Source: Mactra quadrangularis
Taxonomy: Eukaryota > Mollusca > Bivalvia > Venerida > Mactridae
Reading direction: 5' to 3'
NCBI GenBank assembly: GCA_025267735.1
Contig: CM046296.1
Span: 22,036,464-22,100,463, forward strand
DNA: 64,000 nt
The notes under the pieces are model-generated. The model made no database searches, was not told the origin of the DNA, and was given only the letters and a program-made list of their open reading frames with translations. Every line of letters begins with the position of its first letter. Within the stretch, counting starts at the first letter, position 1. Position numbers and translations under genes: made by a program. Positions 1-10,029 of this stretch are shown here, piece by piece.

Positions 1-120
1 AGTGCTTGGTTTGAGGAATGCTCTTATAGAGCATGATTTTAGTGTATAATCTACATTTCACATCAATACATTCTGATTTAACTCTGTGTTTCAACACTGA
101 GTAGGTACGTTGTATCTAGA

Positions 121-204
121 CAATGGTCTCAGTTCATGGGCCTAGTACATTAAACAACAAATTCTGTTCTTTAATGTACTGAGATTTAGGGACTGAAACC
201 ATTG
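121..204. repeat. Imperfect inverted repeat (about 34-bp arms)
   Basis: The left arm at 121-154 (CAATGGTCTCAGTTC...TAGTACATTAAA) is matched in reverse complement by 170-204 (CAATGGTTTCAGTC...CAGTACATTAAA), with a loop of about 15 bases. The arms differ mainly in the middle. It could form a long hairpin. It may be a small foldback element or a decayed MITE; no target-site duplication was obvious. Confidence 0.7.
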
Positions 205-298
205 ACCCCTACCCCCCTGTCTATTGATGGTTGGTTTGGATTTATCTCTTTGTTACAACACACTGTACAACATTACAAACTTCTGGTAGTATGAAATC

Positions 299-660
299 AT
301 GGAAATGCCACCACCTTTCTTAGAGAACTCAGAGAAGCATCATTTTAAACCCTTCCCCCTCATGAACACCCACCTCTCATGCATGCTCCCTTTCGCCTCT
401 CGGACCACCCTCTCCTTATCAACCCCCTATGAATTTCGCTGGCACTGTCTGGGTCACCCAGTCTGCAAGGTACTTGAACATTATGTATGCCAAAAACCCT
501 CGAGGATTTTTCCAGTCAGGCTTTGGCACGTTCTCAGCCCATGTGATATCAGCACCACTGGAAGGGCCTAGCACGCGGGTTCATGTATCTCAACCTAAGG
601 TATTGAAGGGGAAAGCAAACTTTGTTGGTATCATGGTCTCTCTCGAGGTCCATGGCTAAG
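299..660 (+). other. GC-richer open segment, possibly exonic, unassigned
   Basis: This stretch is less AT-rich than its surroundings and has two overlapping open frames (299-571 and 429-659). Possible splice donors occur within it (CTGCAAG/GTACTTG near 467 and CCTAAG/GTATTGA near 598). No protein family is recognisable in either frame and neither frame is clearly favoured. It may be an upstream exon or UTR of the gene to which 848-937 belongs, or simply non-coding sequence. Confidence 0.25.
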
Positions 661-709
661 GAGTTAAGGGTTTTCTCTCAGGGTACATGGCTAAGGGGTT
701 AAGGGTTTT
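651..709 (+). repeat. Two-copy 35-bp direct repeat
   Basis: The motif CATGGCTAAGG(A/G)GTTAAGGG begins at 651 and again at 686, giving a two-copy tandem duplication with 35-bp spacing just upstream of the candidate exon at 848. Confidence 0.75.
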
Positions 710-847
710 TATTTTATCATTTTGTCCTTTTTTTATTATTTTTGTGTATGAGTTGTATGATATATTGTATTCAACTGTTTTGTATTTAATTATTTTACAT
801 GTAATCATTACCATGTACTCTTTTTTTGTTCTTTTTACTTTTTACAG

Positions 848-937
848 GAAAGCATCATTTGGTATCAACACAAGAACAGCACATGGATTGATGGCAGAGT
901 ATGGTATGAGGAAAGAAGACATGGACTCTATATTGAT
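848..937 (+). CDS. Candidate internal coding exon, 30 codons, unknown product
   Basis: A T-rich tract ending in TTTTTACAG (AG at 846-847) precedes this 90-nt segment, and GTGAGT (938-943), close to the donor consensus, follows it. Two frames are open. Frame 848 gives exactly 30 codons with phase 0 at both ends, starts ESIIWYQHKN, includes WIDGRVWYEERR and ends HGLYID. Frame 849 contains SFGINTRTAHGLMAEYG. I favour frame 848: its phase-0 end would join in frame to the block at 5,417, which is open only in its phase-0 reading. I do not recognise the protein family. Flanking introns would be repeat-rich. Exon status rests on splice signals and composition only; no homology could be tested. Confidence 0.5.
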
Positions 938-971
938 GTGAGTTTTTTTTATTTTGTTTATGTTTTCATAT

Positions 972-1334
972 GTTCGTTCGTTCGTTCATTCGTTCATGCG
1001 TTCATTCGTTCATTCATCGTTCATGCGTTCATGCATTCATGCGTTCATGCGGTCGTTCGTTCGTTCATGCGTTCATTCATTCATTCGTTCATTCATCGTT
1101 CATGCGTTCATTCGTTCATGCGTTCATGCGGTCGTTCGTTCGTTCATTCGTTCATTCGTTCATGCGTTCATTCGTTCATTCGTTCATTTGTTCATTCATC
1201 GTTCATGCGTTCATTCGTTCATGCATTCATGCATTCATGCGGTCGTTCGTTCGTTCATTCGTTTATTCATTCATTCGTTCATGCGTTCATTCGTTCATTC
1301 ATTCATTCGTTCATTCGTTCATTCATTCATTTAT

Positions 1335-1365
<31 letters not shown>

Positions 1366-1367
1366 AT
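972..1367 (+). repeat. TTCG/TTCA/TGCG microsatellite with TTTA tail
   Basis: Imperfect tetranucleotide repeats (TTCG, TTCA, and TGCG variants) run to about 1,330 and pass into TTTA repeats to 1,367. All three forward frames stay open over most of the array because the 4-base period has few stop codons, giving spurious FVRSFVHSF-type peptides. It lies 35 bp after the donor of the exon at 848-937, so it would be intronic. A longer sub-pattern, CATCGTTCATGCGTTC, recurs near 1,015, 1,096 and 1,197. Confidence 0.95.
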
Positions 1368-1544
1368 TTCATGTTTTTCTTTTCTGTAAATGACATGTTT
1401 TTTTATTTGTTATTTTAGCGTTAGATTTTTTTTTTCTATTTTCGACTTTTACATTTATTTATTCTTATGTATTCTAATTGTAATGTAAACAAAATACACT
1501 TCTCTTCACAATGTTATTGGGTTTTTTTGTAATTATTAACAACA

Positions 1545-4252
1545 TGCACTTTTATTATAATTTCAAGTTTTTTTATTAACAACTTAATATGCCTTTGTTA
1601 TGAGTTTAGTGTTTTCTTATATATGCAATGAGTGCTTTTATTTAAGGTTTGAGGGTTTTTCTAATATTAGCAACAAGCACTTATATTAAAGGTTTTAAGG
1701 TAGTTTCTTATATTAGCAACATGTACTTATATTCAAGGTTTTAAGTTATTTTCTGATATTAGCAACATGTTCTTCTATCTAAGGTTTTAGGGTATTTTCT
1801 TCTATTAGCAACATGTACTTATGTTTAAGATTTTAGGGTATTTTCTTATATTAGCAACATGTACTTCTATTTAAGGTTTTAGGGTATTTTCTTATATTAA
1901 CAACATGTACTTATCTTTAAGGTTTTAGGGTATTTTCTTATATTAGCAGCATGTACTTCTATCTAAGGTTTTAAGATAGTTTCTTATATTAGCAACATGT
2001 AGTTCTATTTAAGGTTTTAGGGTATTTTCTAATATTAGCAACATGTACTTATGTTTAAGGTTTTAGGGTATTTTCTTATATGAGCAACATGTACTTCTAT
2101 TTAAGGTTTTATGGTATTTTCTAAAATTAGCAACATGTACTTATGTTTAAGATTTTAGGGTATTTTCTTATATGAGCAACATGTACTTCTATTTAAGGTT
2201 TTATGGTATTTTCTAATATTAGCAACATGTACTTATCTTTAAGGTTTTAGGGTATTTTCTTATATTAGCAACATGTTCTTCTATTTAAGGTTTCAGTGTA
2301 TTTTCTTATATTAGCAGCATGTACTTCTATCTAAGGTTTTAAGATAGTTTCTTATATTAGCAACATGTAGTTCTATTTAAGGTTTTATGGTATTTTCTAA
2401 TATTAGCAACATGTACTTATGTTTAAGGTTTTAGGGTATTTTCTTATATGAGCAACATGTACTTCTATTTAAGGTTTTATGGTATTTTCTAATATTAGCA
2501 ACATGTACTTATGTTTAAGGTTTGAGGGTATTGTCTTATATTAGCAACATGTACTTCTATTCCACGTTTTAGGGTATTGTCTTATATTAGCAACATGTAC
2601 TTCTATTTAAGGTTTTAGGGTATTTTCTTATATTAGCAACAAGTACTTTTATCAAAGGTTTTAGGGTATTTTATTATATAAGAAACATGTACTTCTATTT
2701 AAGATTTTAGGGTATTTTCTTATATGAGCAACATGTACTTCTTTTTAAGGTTTTAAGGTATTTTCTTATATTAGCAACATGTACTTCTATCAAAGGTTTT
2801 AGGGTATTTTCTTATATTAGCAACATAAACTTCTAGCTAAGGTTTTATGGTATTTTCTTATATTAGCAACATGTACTTCTTTTCCAGGTTTTAAGGTATT
2901 TTCTTATATTAGCAACATGTACTTTTATTTGAGGTTTTAAGGTATTTTCTTATATTAGCAACATGTTCTTCTATTTAAGGTTTTAGGGTATTTACTTATA
3001 TTAGCAACATGTACTTTTATTCCAGGTTTTTTGGTATTTTCTTACGTTAGCAACATGTACTTCTATTCCAGGTTTTAGGGTATTTTCTTATATTAGCAAC
3101 ATGTACTGAAGGTTTTAGGGTATTTTCTTACATTAGCAACATGTACATTTATATAAGGGTTTAGAGTATTTTCTTATGGTAACAACATGTACTTTAACTA
3201 AAGGTTTTAGGGTATTTTCTTATATAAGCAACATGTACTTCATTTCAGGATTTATTGTGTTTTTATATCAGAAACATGTACTTCTACTAAAGGTTTAAAG
3301 CATATTTTCTTTTGATAACAACATGTACTTCTATTTTAGGTTTTAGGGTATTTTCTTAATGAGCAACATGTACTTCTACTTAAGGTTTTAGGGTATTTTC
3401 TTACATTAGCAACATGTACTTCTACTAAAGGTTTTATGGTATTTTCTTACATTAGCAACATGTACTTCTACTTAAGGTTTTAGGGTATTTTCTTACGTTA
3501 GCAACATGTACTTCTACTTAGGTTTTAGGGTATTTTCTCATATTAGACACATGTTCTTACTTAAGGTTTTAGGGTATTTTCTTACATTAGCAACATGTAC
3601 TTTTACTTAAGGTTTTAGGGTATTTTATTATATTAGCAACAAAATGTTCTTCTATTTAAGGTTTTAGGGTATTTTCTTATTTTAGCAACAGGTTCTTCTA
3701 CTTAAGGTTTTAGGGTATTTTCTTATTTTAGCAACATGTACTTCTACTTAAGGTTTTAGGGTATTTTCTTACATTAGCAACATGTACTTTTACTTAAAGT
3801 TTTAGGGTATTTTATTATATAAGCAACAAAATGTTCTTCTTATAAAGGTTTTAGGGTATTTTCTAATATCAGAAACATGTACTTTTACTAAAGGTTTTAA
3901 GGTATTTTCTTATATTAACTACATGTACTTCTAATTAAGGTTTTAGGGTATTTTCTTATTTAGCAACATGTACTTCTACTTAAGGTTTTAGTGTATTTCT
4001 GACATTAGAAACACGTACATTTATATAAGGTTTAAGCGCATTTTCTTATATTTGCAACATGTACTTCTATTTAAGGTTTTAGGGTATTTTCTTATTTAGC
4101 AACATGTACTTCTACTTACGGTTTTAGGGTTTTTCTTATATTTGCAACATGTACTTCTATTTAAGGTTTTATGGTATTTTTTATTTAAGCAACATGTACC
4201 GGCACTTCTGTTAAAGGTTTTAGGGTATTTTCTTATAATAGAAATATGTACT
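1545..4252 (+). repeat. 46-bp minisatellite array (about 55 copies)
   Basis: A 46-bp unit reading roughly AAGGTTTTAGGGTATTTTC, TTATATTAGCAACATG, TACTTCTATTT is repeated to 4,252. The first 100 bp are degenerate, the middle is fairly homogeneous, and the last kilobase has small indels and variants such as AACAAAATGTTC. The TTTTAGGG string resembles a telomere repeat but occurs once per unit, so this is not telomeric. The array lies between two candidate exons and is probably intronic. Confidence 0.95.
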
Positions 4253-4457
4253 TTTTATTTTTACAATTCTTAATAATAACAAGGTCACTGAATGCTTTAT
4301 GTTTTACTTCTTTGGAACGACTGACGGTCTGTCTTATATTGGTCATTTTTGAACTTACTATATTTGAGGCGATTTGAAATATCTGGAAAATAACTTGTTG
4401 AAAGAAGTAAGACGATACAAGATTAATTGAATAGATTATGAAAATCTTTGGGTCCAG

Positions 4458-4543
4458 GGTATGACAGAAAACTGCTTCCAGCTGTGGCATCCTATAAATG
4501 GATGTGGGAAAGTGAGGCTGCCCTTCACCACAGTTGCCTCTAG
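4458..4543 (+). CDS. Exon-like segment, unknown product
   Basis: This short, GC-richer segment follows GGGTCCAG and precedes a possible donor, GTACAT (4544-4549). In phase 0 it reads GMTENCFQLWHPINGCGKVR and continues LPFTTVAS with two bases left over. A second frame reads GYDRKLLPAVASYKWMW and ends in a TAG stop at 4541-4543; with an AATAAA signal at 4612-4617, it could instead be a terminal exon. The acceptor is weak because there is no good polypyrimidine tract. An F-x-L-W-x-P...G-K-V-x-L pattern is loosely like the end of a C2 domain, but this is only an impression. Its phase does not join directly to the block at 5,417. Confidence 0.35.
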
Positions 4544-5204
4544 GTACATGTTGTTTATATATGAAAAAGCTGCTTTAACCAGGTTTTAGTCATGAACAGA
4601 GTGCATGTTTTAATAAATAAAGTTTGAATTTTGATAGTTTTTTTAAAGTTTTATTTATGTATATTATATAATGTATCAGAAGTTTATGTAGCGACTGAAT
4701 TTAATCCTTGGGTAATTTTAAGTTACTGACCTTTATAGCTCAGGTTTAGGTTTTTCATGTCTTATGCCTTATTATCACATTGGTTATCTTTTTTATTAAA
4801 ACCTTCTATGATATGATACTATGGTTTTAGAGAATAATAATATGAATAACTGTAACTTTTTCTTGCTAAATTTTGAATTACTGCCTTGAATTTACCATTC
4901 AGTGAATAATTATGAAAATAAAACCAATTGAGAACATGCTTTAATTTATTTAAAATCAAGATTTGATTTCTTGTGAGAATATAATTTTTCTCTTTACACC
5001 ATCGGGGTAAAAATGCGACTAAAATGTAGTTTCTAAATAACTCTTTGACTTAAACCATAATAGTTCACTTACAGCTGTCAGGAATAGTTTTAAGTATTTA
5101 AAATTATTAGACATTAAATGCATAAGTTGATCAATGATAATGAAAGTAGGCCTATGGTACATTATAATTAAATTCTGAACATAGTTTTTAGAGACTGATA
5201 GTTG
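4544..5204. other. AT-rich non-coding interval
   Basis: No convincing exon or array is visible. The sequence is very AT-rich, with an AATAAA at 4612-4617 that could be a polyadenylation signal if the preceding segment is a terminal exon. The reverse-strand open frame at 5,019-5,207 looks like chance. The last 100-200 bp may be a strongly diverged upstream part of the 1-kb repeat unit that follows. Confidence 0.5.
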
Positions 5205-5416
5205 CATTTAATAAGGTTTATGAATATGACTTGTTAGGACTTTGATTAATTAGTTTAACTTCATTGATTGAAATAATGAATACTTTGGGTAATATATTTA
5301 TACTAGACATTTAACAGGTTAAACAGGATACAGATATATGATAAAATGTAATTTCTTTATTTCGACGTGACATCAGAAGGAAGAAAATAATTGAAAACTA
5401 CCATTTTGATTAACAG

Positions 5417-5523
5417 ATTTTATACATTGAACATAGTTTGGAAGATAGCTACAAATGGCCTCTCCTTCTAAGTGGAACAGTCCGCGGGCCTCAGAGCTGG
5501 ATGAACGCCGAGCTGAGGGGGTT
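5417..5523 (+). CDS. Candidate exon, triplicate copy 1, unknown product
   Basis: The 107-nt block lies between TTGATTAACAG (acceptor AG at 5415-5416) and GTAAGAG (donor at 5524). Only the phase-0 frame is open throughout; it begins ILYIEHSLEDSYKWPLLLSG and ends WMNAELRGL with two bases spare. An overlapping small ORF in another frame (5,455-5,580, 41 codons, ATG context ACAAATGG) reads through the donor; it begins MASPSKWNSPRASELDERR and ends in TGA. Either reading could be real or neither. At 107 nt the block is not a multiple of three, so including two copies in one mRNA would shift the frame. No family is recognised. Confidence 0.4.
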
Positions 5524-6413
5524 GTAAGAGTTGCCTGGTATTACAAAAATGGGTTCAATAGCATGTCAACTAAACCGTGAGCTCTATGACTCATAGTACA
5601 GTGTGTGGGATTTGTGAACATAGTGGTTGTTAAAATTATATCATCATTTTGTTGTTACAAGCATTTAGAAAACAGTTTTACTGTAACTGAACAATGTTTA
5701 ACCTTTCTTCTTGCTATATAGGTTAATAAAAAAAGTGAGATGGATATAGGAACACTTTCCTCCTTTGGTGAATGATAAATGTTTTGAGTTTTTATGATAA
5801 AACTATTAGAAGATAAATACTTGATGGAATATTTTTGAACTACAATTTTTTTAACTACAATGTTGAACTATATTTTTGAACTACATTTTTGAACTACATT
5901 GTTGAACTACATTTTTGTACCTCATTCTTGAAGCTACATGTATATTCAAATTTTAACTTTTTTATGTATTAAGACTTTGTATGTAACATCTTTGATATCA
6001 ATTAATGATTTAAGTTTAAATTTTAACTACTTGAAAAGTATTTCTCTATGTTATTAGGGTTTCATATTATTAAGGATTTAAGCATTTATTTATAATCAAC
6101 ATTGATATGTAATTATAATGTTAAGGTCCTAAATATCTACAGCTTGAGCATTAGTCTATGAATTTAAGTGTACTATAATAATTAGTAGCTTTTAATTGAA
6201 TTTATAAAGGTGGACTTTCAGGACTTTGATTAATATTAGTAATAGTTTATAGATAGAATTGATTAAAGTAAAAAGATCTATTTGGGCTATATAACAATAC
6301 ATGGAATTTTACAGATTAAGCAGGAAAAAGATAATCTCTTAAATGTAATTTCTTTATTTTGAATTAACTGCAGATGGAAGAAAATAATTGAAAACTACCA
6401 TTTTGATTAACAG

Positions 6414-6520
6414 ATTGTATACATTGAACATAGTTTGGAAGATAGCTACAAATGGCCTCTCCTTCTAAGTGGAACAGTCCGCGGGCCTCAGAGCTGGATG
6501 AACGCCGAGCTGAGGGGGTT
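6414..6520 (+). CDS. Candidate exon, triplicate copy 2, unknown product
   Basis: This copy matches the first except for one base near its start (ATTGTA instead of ATTTTA), so the phase-0 peptide starts IVYIEH instead of ILYIEH. The acceptor (TTAACAG) and donor (GTAAGAG) are intact. The overlapping small ORF here runs 6,452-6,583 and has 43 codons, ending LRL before TGA because this copy retains the 6 bp missing from copy 1. The flanking sequence is nearly as conserved as the block itself, so the identity may reflect recent duplication rather than selection on protein. Confidence 0.4.
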
Positions 6521-7356
6521 GTAAGAGTTGCCTGGTATTACAAAAATGGGTTCAATAGCATGTCAACTAAACTCAGATTGTGAGCTCTATGACTCATAGT
6601 ACAGTGTGTGGGATTTGTGAACATAGTGGTTGTTAAAATTATATCATCATTCTGTTGGTACTAGCATTTAGACAACATAGTTTTACTGTAACTGAACAAT
6701 ATTTAACCTTTCTTCTTGCTATATAGGTTAATAAAAAAAAATGAGATGGAAATAGGAACACTTTCCTCCTTTGGTGAATGATAAATGTTTTGAATTCTTA
6801 TGATAAAACTATTAGAAGATAAATACTTGATGGAATATTTTTTAACTACATTTTTTGAACTTCTTTTATTGAAACTATATTAAAATTTGAACATTTATCT
6901 ATGTATTGAGATTTTGTATGTAAGATCTTGGATATTAACCAATGGTTTAAGGTTAAAATATTAACTACTTGAAAATCATTTATTTATGTTATTGGGGTTC
7001 CGTATTATTAAGGTATTGAGCATTCATTTATAATCAACATTAATATGACTTGTAATTATAATGTTAAGGTTCTAAATATCTACAGCTTGAGCATTTGTCT
7101 ATGAATTTAAGTGTGCTATAATAATTAGTGGCTTTTAATTGAATTTATAAAGTTGGACTTTCAGGACTTTGATTAATATTAGTAATAGTTTATAGATAGA
7201 ATTGATTAAAGTAAAAAGATCTATTTGGGCTATATAACTATACATGAAATTTTACAGATTAAGCAGGAAAAAGATAATCTCTTAAATGTAATTTCTTTAT
7301 TTTGAATTAACTGCAGATGGAAGAAAATAATTGAAAACTACCATTTTGATTAACAG

Positions 7357-7463
7357 ATTTTATACATTGAACATAGTTTGGAAGATAGCTACAAATGGCC
7401 TCTCCTTCTAAGTGGAACAGTCCGCGGGCCTCAGAGCTGGATGAACGCCGAGCTGAGGGGGTT
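7357..7463 (+). CDS. Candidate exon, triplicate copy 3, unknown product
   Basis: This copy is identical to copy 1 over the 107-nt block and has the same acceptor and donor. The small ORF in the other frame spans 7,395-7,526 and has 43 codons, as in copy 2. The repeat ends about 135 bp downstream, and no further exon-like sequence is visible before the short-period repeats begin. If these blocks are exons, the next exon of the gene lies beyond this window or is unrecognised. Confidence 0.4.
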
Positions 7464-7600
7464 GTAAGAGTTGCCTGGTATTACAAAAATGGGTTCAATA
7501 GCATGTCAACTAAACTCAGATTGTGAGCTCTATGACTCATAGTACAGTGTGTGGGATTTGTGAACATAATGGTTGTTAAAATTATGTCATCATTCTGTCA

Positions 7601-7894
7601 TTGTTCAGAACTAGGAAATTCATTTGCAGTAGGTTTAACTTTTCTTAATTATTGTTTTGGATTAATGAACACAGTCATGAAGATTTAAGAATATTTTCCT
7701 CAGTAAATAGATAATTAATATACTTTCATTTCTTCCTGTAAAGCACATTAAATTCAGTTAACAGATAAATACTTAAAGTTATGAACATACTTTTACAAGT
7801 ACTTATTTTTTTATCTTTCTGTTTCTTATTTCGACATCATATTCTGTAAAGATTAAAGTGTTTCTTATATTAAACTTATCTTCAAGCTGTAAAT
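7601..7894. other. AT-rich unique interval
   Basis: No open frame, splice-flanked block or repeat of note was seen. It separates the end of the 1-kb triplication from the GGAGGCCATACTTACT repeat family. Confidence 0.5.
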
Positions 7895-8420
7895 TTATAG
7901 CGCTCAGTGTTCAATATAAGATGGCCCCGTTTTGGATATAGCTGTTTTGGAGGCCATACTTACTAACAACTCTATAATTAGTTATTTCACTATATCTAAA
8001 TTAAGCATAATTTATGGTTCATAGTGTAAAGGTGGTAAGGGTATGGCTGTAAAGTGGGGAGGTGGCGGAAGGCCATATTTACTATTAACTGTAACATTAG
8101 TTTCTTTATTTTTGAATTTTGTTTTATTAACAATTCTTTAGTTTGTTTTTTTTTACTATATCTTAAGGAAGCATAATTATGTTCTTAGTGTTAAGGTGGT
8201 ATGGGTATGGCTATAAGGGGAGGTTTTGGAGGCCATACTTACTAATAACATTAACATTAGTTTCTTGACTTTTTAGTTTTGTTTTATTTACAAAATTCTT
8301 TAGTTTGTTTTTATACTATATCTTAAGGAAACATATTTTATAGTTCTTAGTGTTAAGGTGGTAAGGGTATGGCTATAAGGGGAGGTTTTGGAGGCCATAC
8401 TTACTAACAACACTAATATA
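7895..8420 (+). repeat. About 150-165-bp tandem repeat, 3-4 copies
   Basis: The motif TTTTGGAGGCCATACTTACT, preceded by AAGGTGGTAAGGGTATGGC in the later copies, recurs near 7,950, 8,080, 8,235 and 8,400. The units carry an AT-rich spacer with ACTATATCTTAAGGAAGCAT-type sequence. The first copy is the most diverged. Confidence 0.85.
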
Positions 8421-8459
8421 AATTTACAAATTTTGAAGTTTTTTTTTCTTTTCATCATT

Positions 8460-9960
8460 TACCTACATGTATAAATTTGATTAATTAAGTAAAAAATACA
8501 GTACACATTGCTTATATAATAAATTCAATTATCTGTATACATGTAGCTTAATTGTTCTGTTCTGTTCTACTAGCATTAGCTTTATGTATCATTTTGTTGT
8601 TTCCCCAAATATATGTTATGAAAATCTTTATATTTTAATGTCAATTAAGTAAAAATGAAGTACAATGCTGCTAATATAAAACTTTTTTTATCATGCATGT
8701 AGCTATAATTGTTCTGTTTTGCTCTTCTAACATTAATATTTATGTATTATTTTGTTGGTCAATATTGTTTGTTATATTTTAAAGCCAATTAAGTAAAAAG
8801 TAAAGTACATTTTGCTAATATAAGAGATTTAATTATTTTTTATACATGTAACTATAATTGTTCTGTTCTGTTCTTTTCTGTTCTACTAACATTAACATTA
8901 AAGTATCATTTTGTCGGTGTCCCAAATATATGTTATGAAGATCTTAATATTTAAAAAAGTACATGTTGCTAATAAAAGAGACCTAATTATTTTTTATACA
9001 TGTAGCTATAATTGTTCTGTTCTGTTCTGTTCTGTTCTACTAACATTAGCATTAATATATCATATTGTCGGTGTCCCAAATATATGTTATGAAGATCTTT
9101 ATATTCAAAAAAGTATATGTTGCTAATATAAGAGACCTAAATATTTTTTATACATGTAGCTATAATTGTTCTGTTCTGTTCTGTTCTACTAACATTAACA
9201 TTAATGTATCATTTTGTCGGTGTCCCAAATATATGTTATGAAGATCTTTATATTCAAAAAAGTATATGTTGCTAATATAAGAGACCTAATTATTTTTTAT
9301 ACATGTAGCTATAATTGTTCTGTTCTGTTTTGTTCTGTTCTGTTCTGTTCTGTTCTGTTCTGTTCTGTTCTACTAACATTAGCATTAATGTATCATATTG
9401 TCGGTGTCCCAAATATATGTTATGAAGATCTTTATATTCAAAAAAAGTATATGTTGCTAATATAAGAGACCTTATTATTTTTTATACATGTAGCTATAAT
9501 TGTTCTGTTCTGTTCTGTTCTGTTCTACTAACATTAGCATTAATGTATCATATTGTCGGTGTCCCAAATATATGTTATGAAGATCTTTATATTCAAAAAA
9601 GTATATGTTGCTAATATAAGAAACTAATATACTCACATTAACATTTATGTGTAGTTTTGTTGGGTATGTGTTAAGGTCAATTAAGTAAAAAATAAAGTAC
9701 ATGTTGTTGATATAATAAACCCAATTTTTTTACACATGTAGCTATAATTGTTCTGTTATGTTCTGTTATACTAATATTAGATTTAATGTATCATTTTTTG
9801 GTAAATATTGTGTGTTATATTTTATGGTCAATTAAGTAAAAAATTAAAGTACATGTTAATATGAGAAACCCAATTATTGTTTATACATAAAGTCAGAAGT
9901 GTTCTGTTCTGTTCTACTAATTTTTACATCAGTGAATCATTTTGTTGGTGCCCCAAATGT
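8460..9960 (+). repeat. About 155-bp repeat with embedded TTCTG microsatellite (about 9 copies)
   Basis: Each unit contains AATTAAGTAAAAAAT or its remnant, TACATGTAGCTATAATTG, a run of TTCTG pentamers, CTAACATTA, then CCCAAATATATGTTATGAA. Pentamer runs start near 8,552, 8,712, 8,858, 9,010, 9,165, 9,318, 9,500, 9,745 and 9,900. Run length varies from about two pentamers to about eleven (9,318-9,370). Open frames on either strand here are repeat artefacts. Confidence 0.92.
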
Positions 9961-10029
9961 ATGTAATGAAAATCTGTTTGTATGAATGTGAATTAAGTAA
10001 AAAATAGTTGCTCATTAAATTATAAAAAA

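Larger units (their letters stand above)
5205..7600 (+). repeat. About 1-kb tandem triplication carrying an exon-like block
   Basis: Three direct copies share a core at about 5,205-5,640, 6,195-6,650 and 7,140-7,597. Anchor ATGs at 5,455, 6,452 and 7,395 give spacings of 997 and 943 bp. Copies 2 and 3 are also similar through the intervening AT-rich sequence. Copy 1 is diverged upstream of about 5,385, and similarity stops abruptly near 7,600. The best conserved stretch (about 260 bp) includes the 107-nt exon-like block and about 130 bp after it. Copy 1 lacks 6 bp present in the others just after its ACTAAA. Confidence 0.9.

Noticed and set aside
938..1393. Three overlapping FVRSFVHSF-type forward frames
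   Set aside because: Open in all three frames because of the tetranucleotide microsatellite.
1545..4252. Telomeric repeat (TTTTAGGG)
   Set aside because: The string occurs once per 46-bp unit, not in tandem.
8911..9702. Short forward and reverse frames over the TTCTG repeats
   Set aside because: They repeat with the 155-bp unit and encode only microsatellite-derived peptides.
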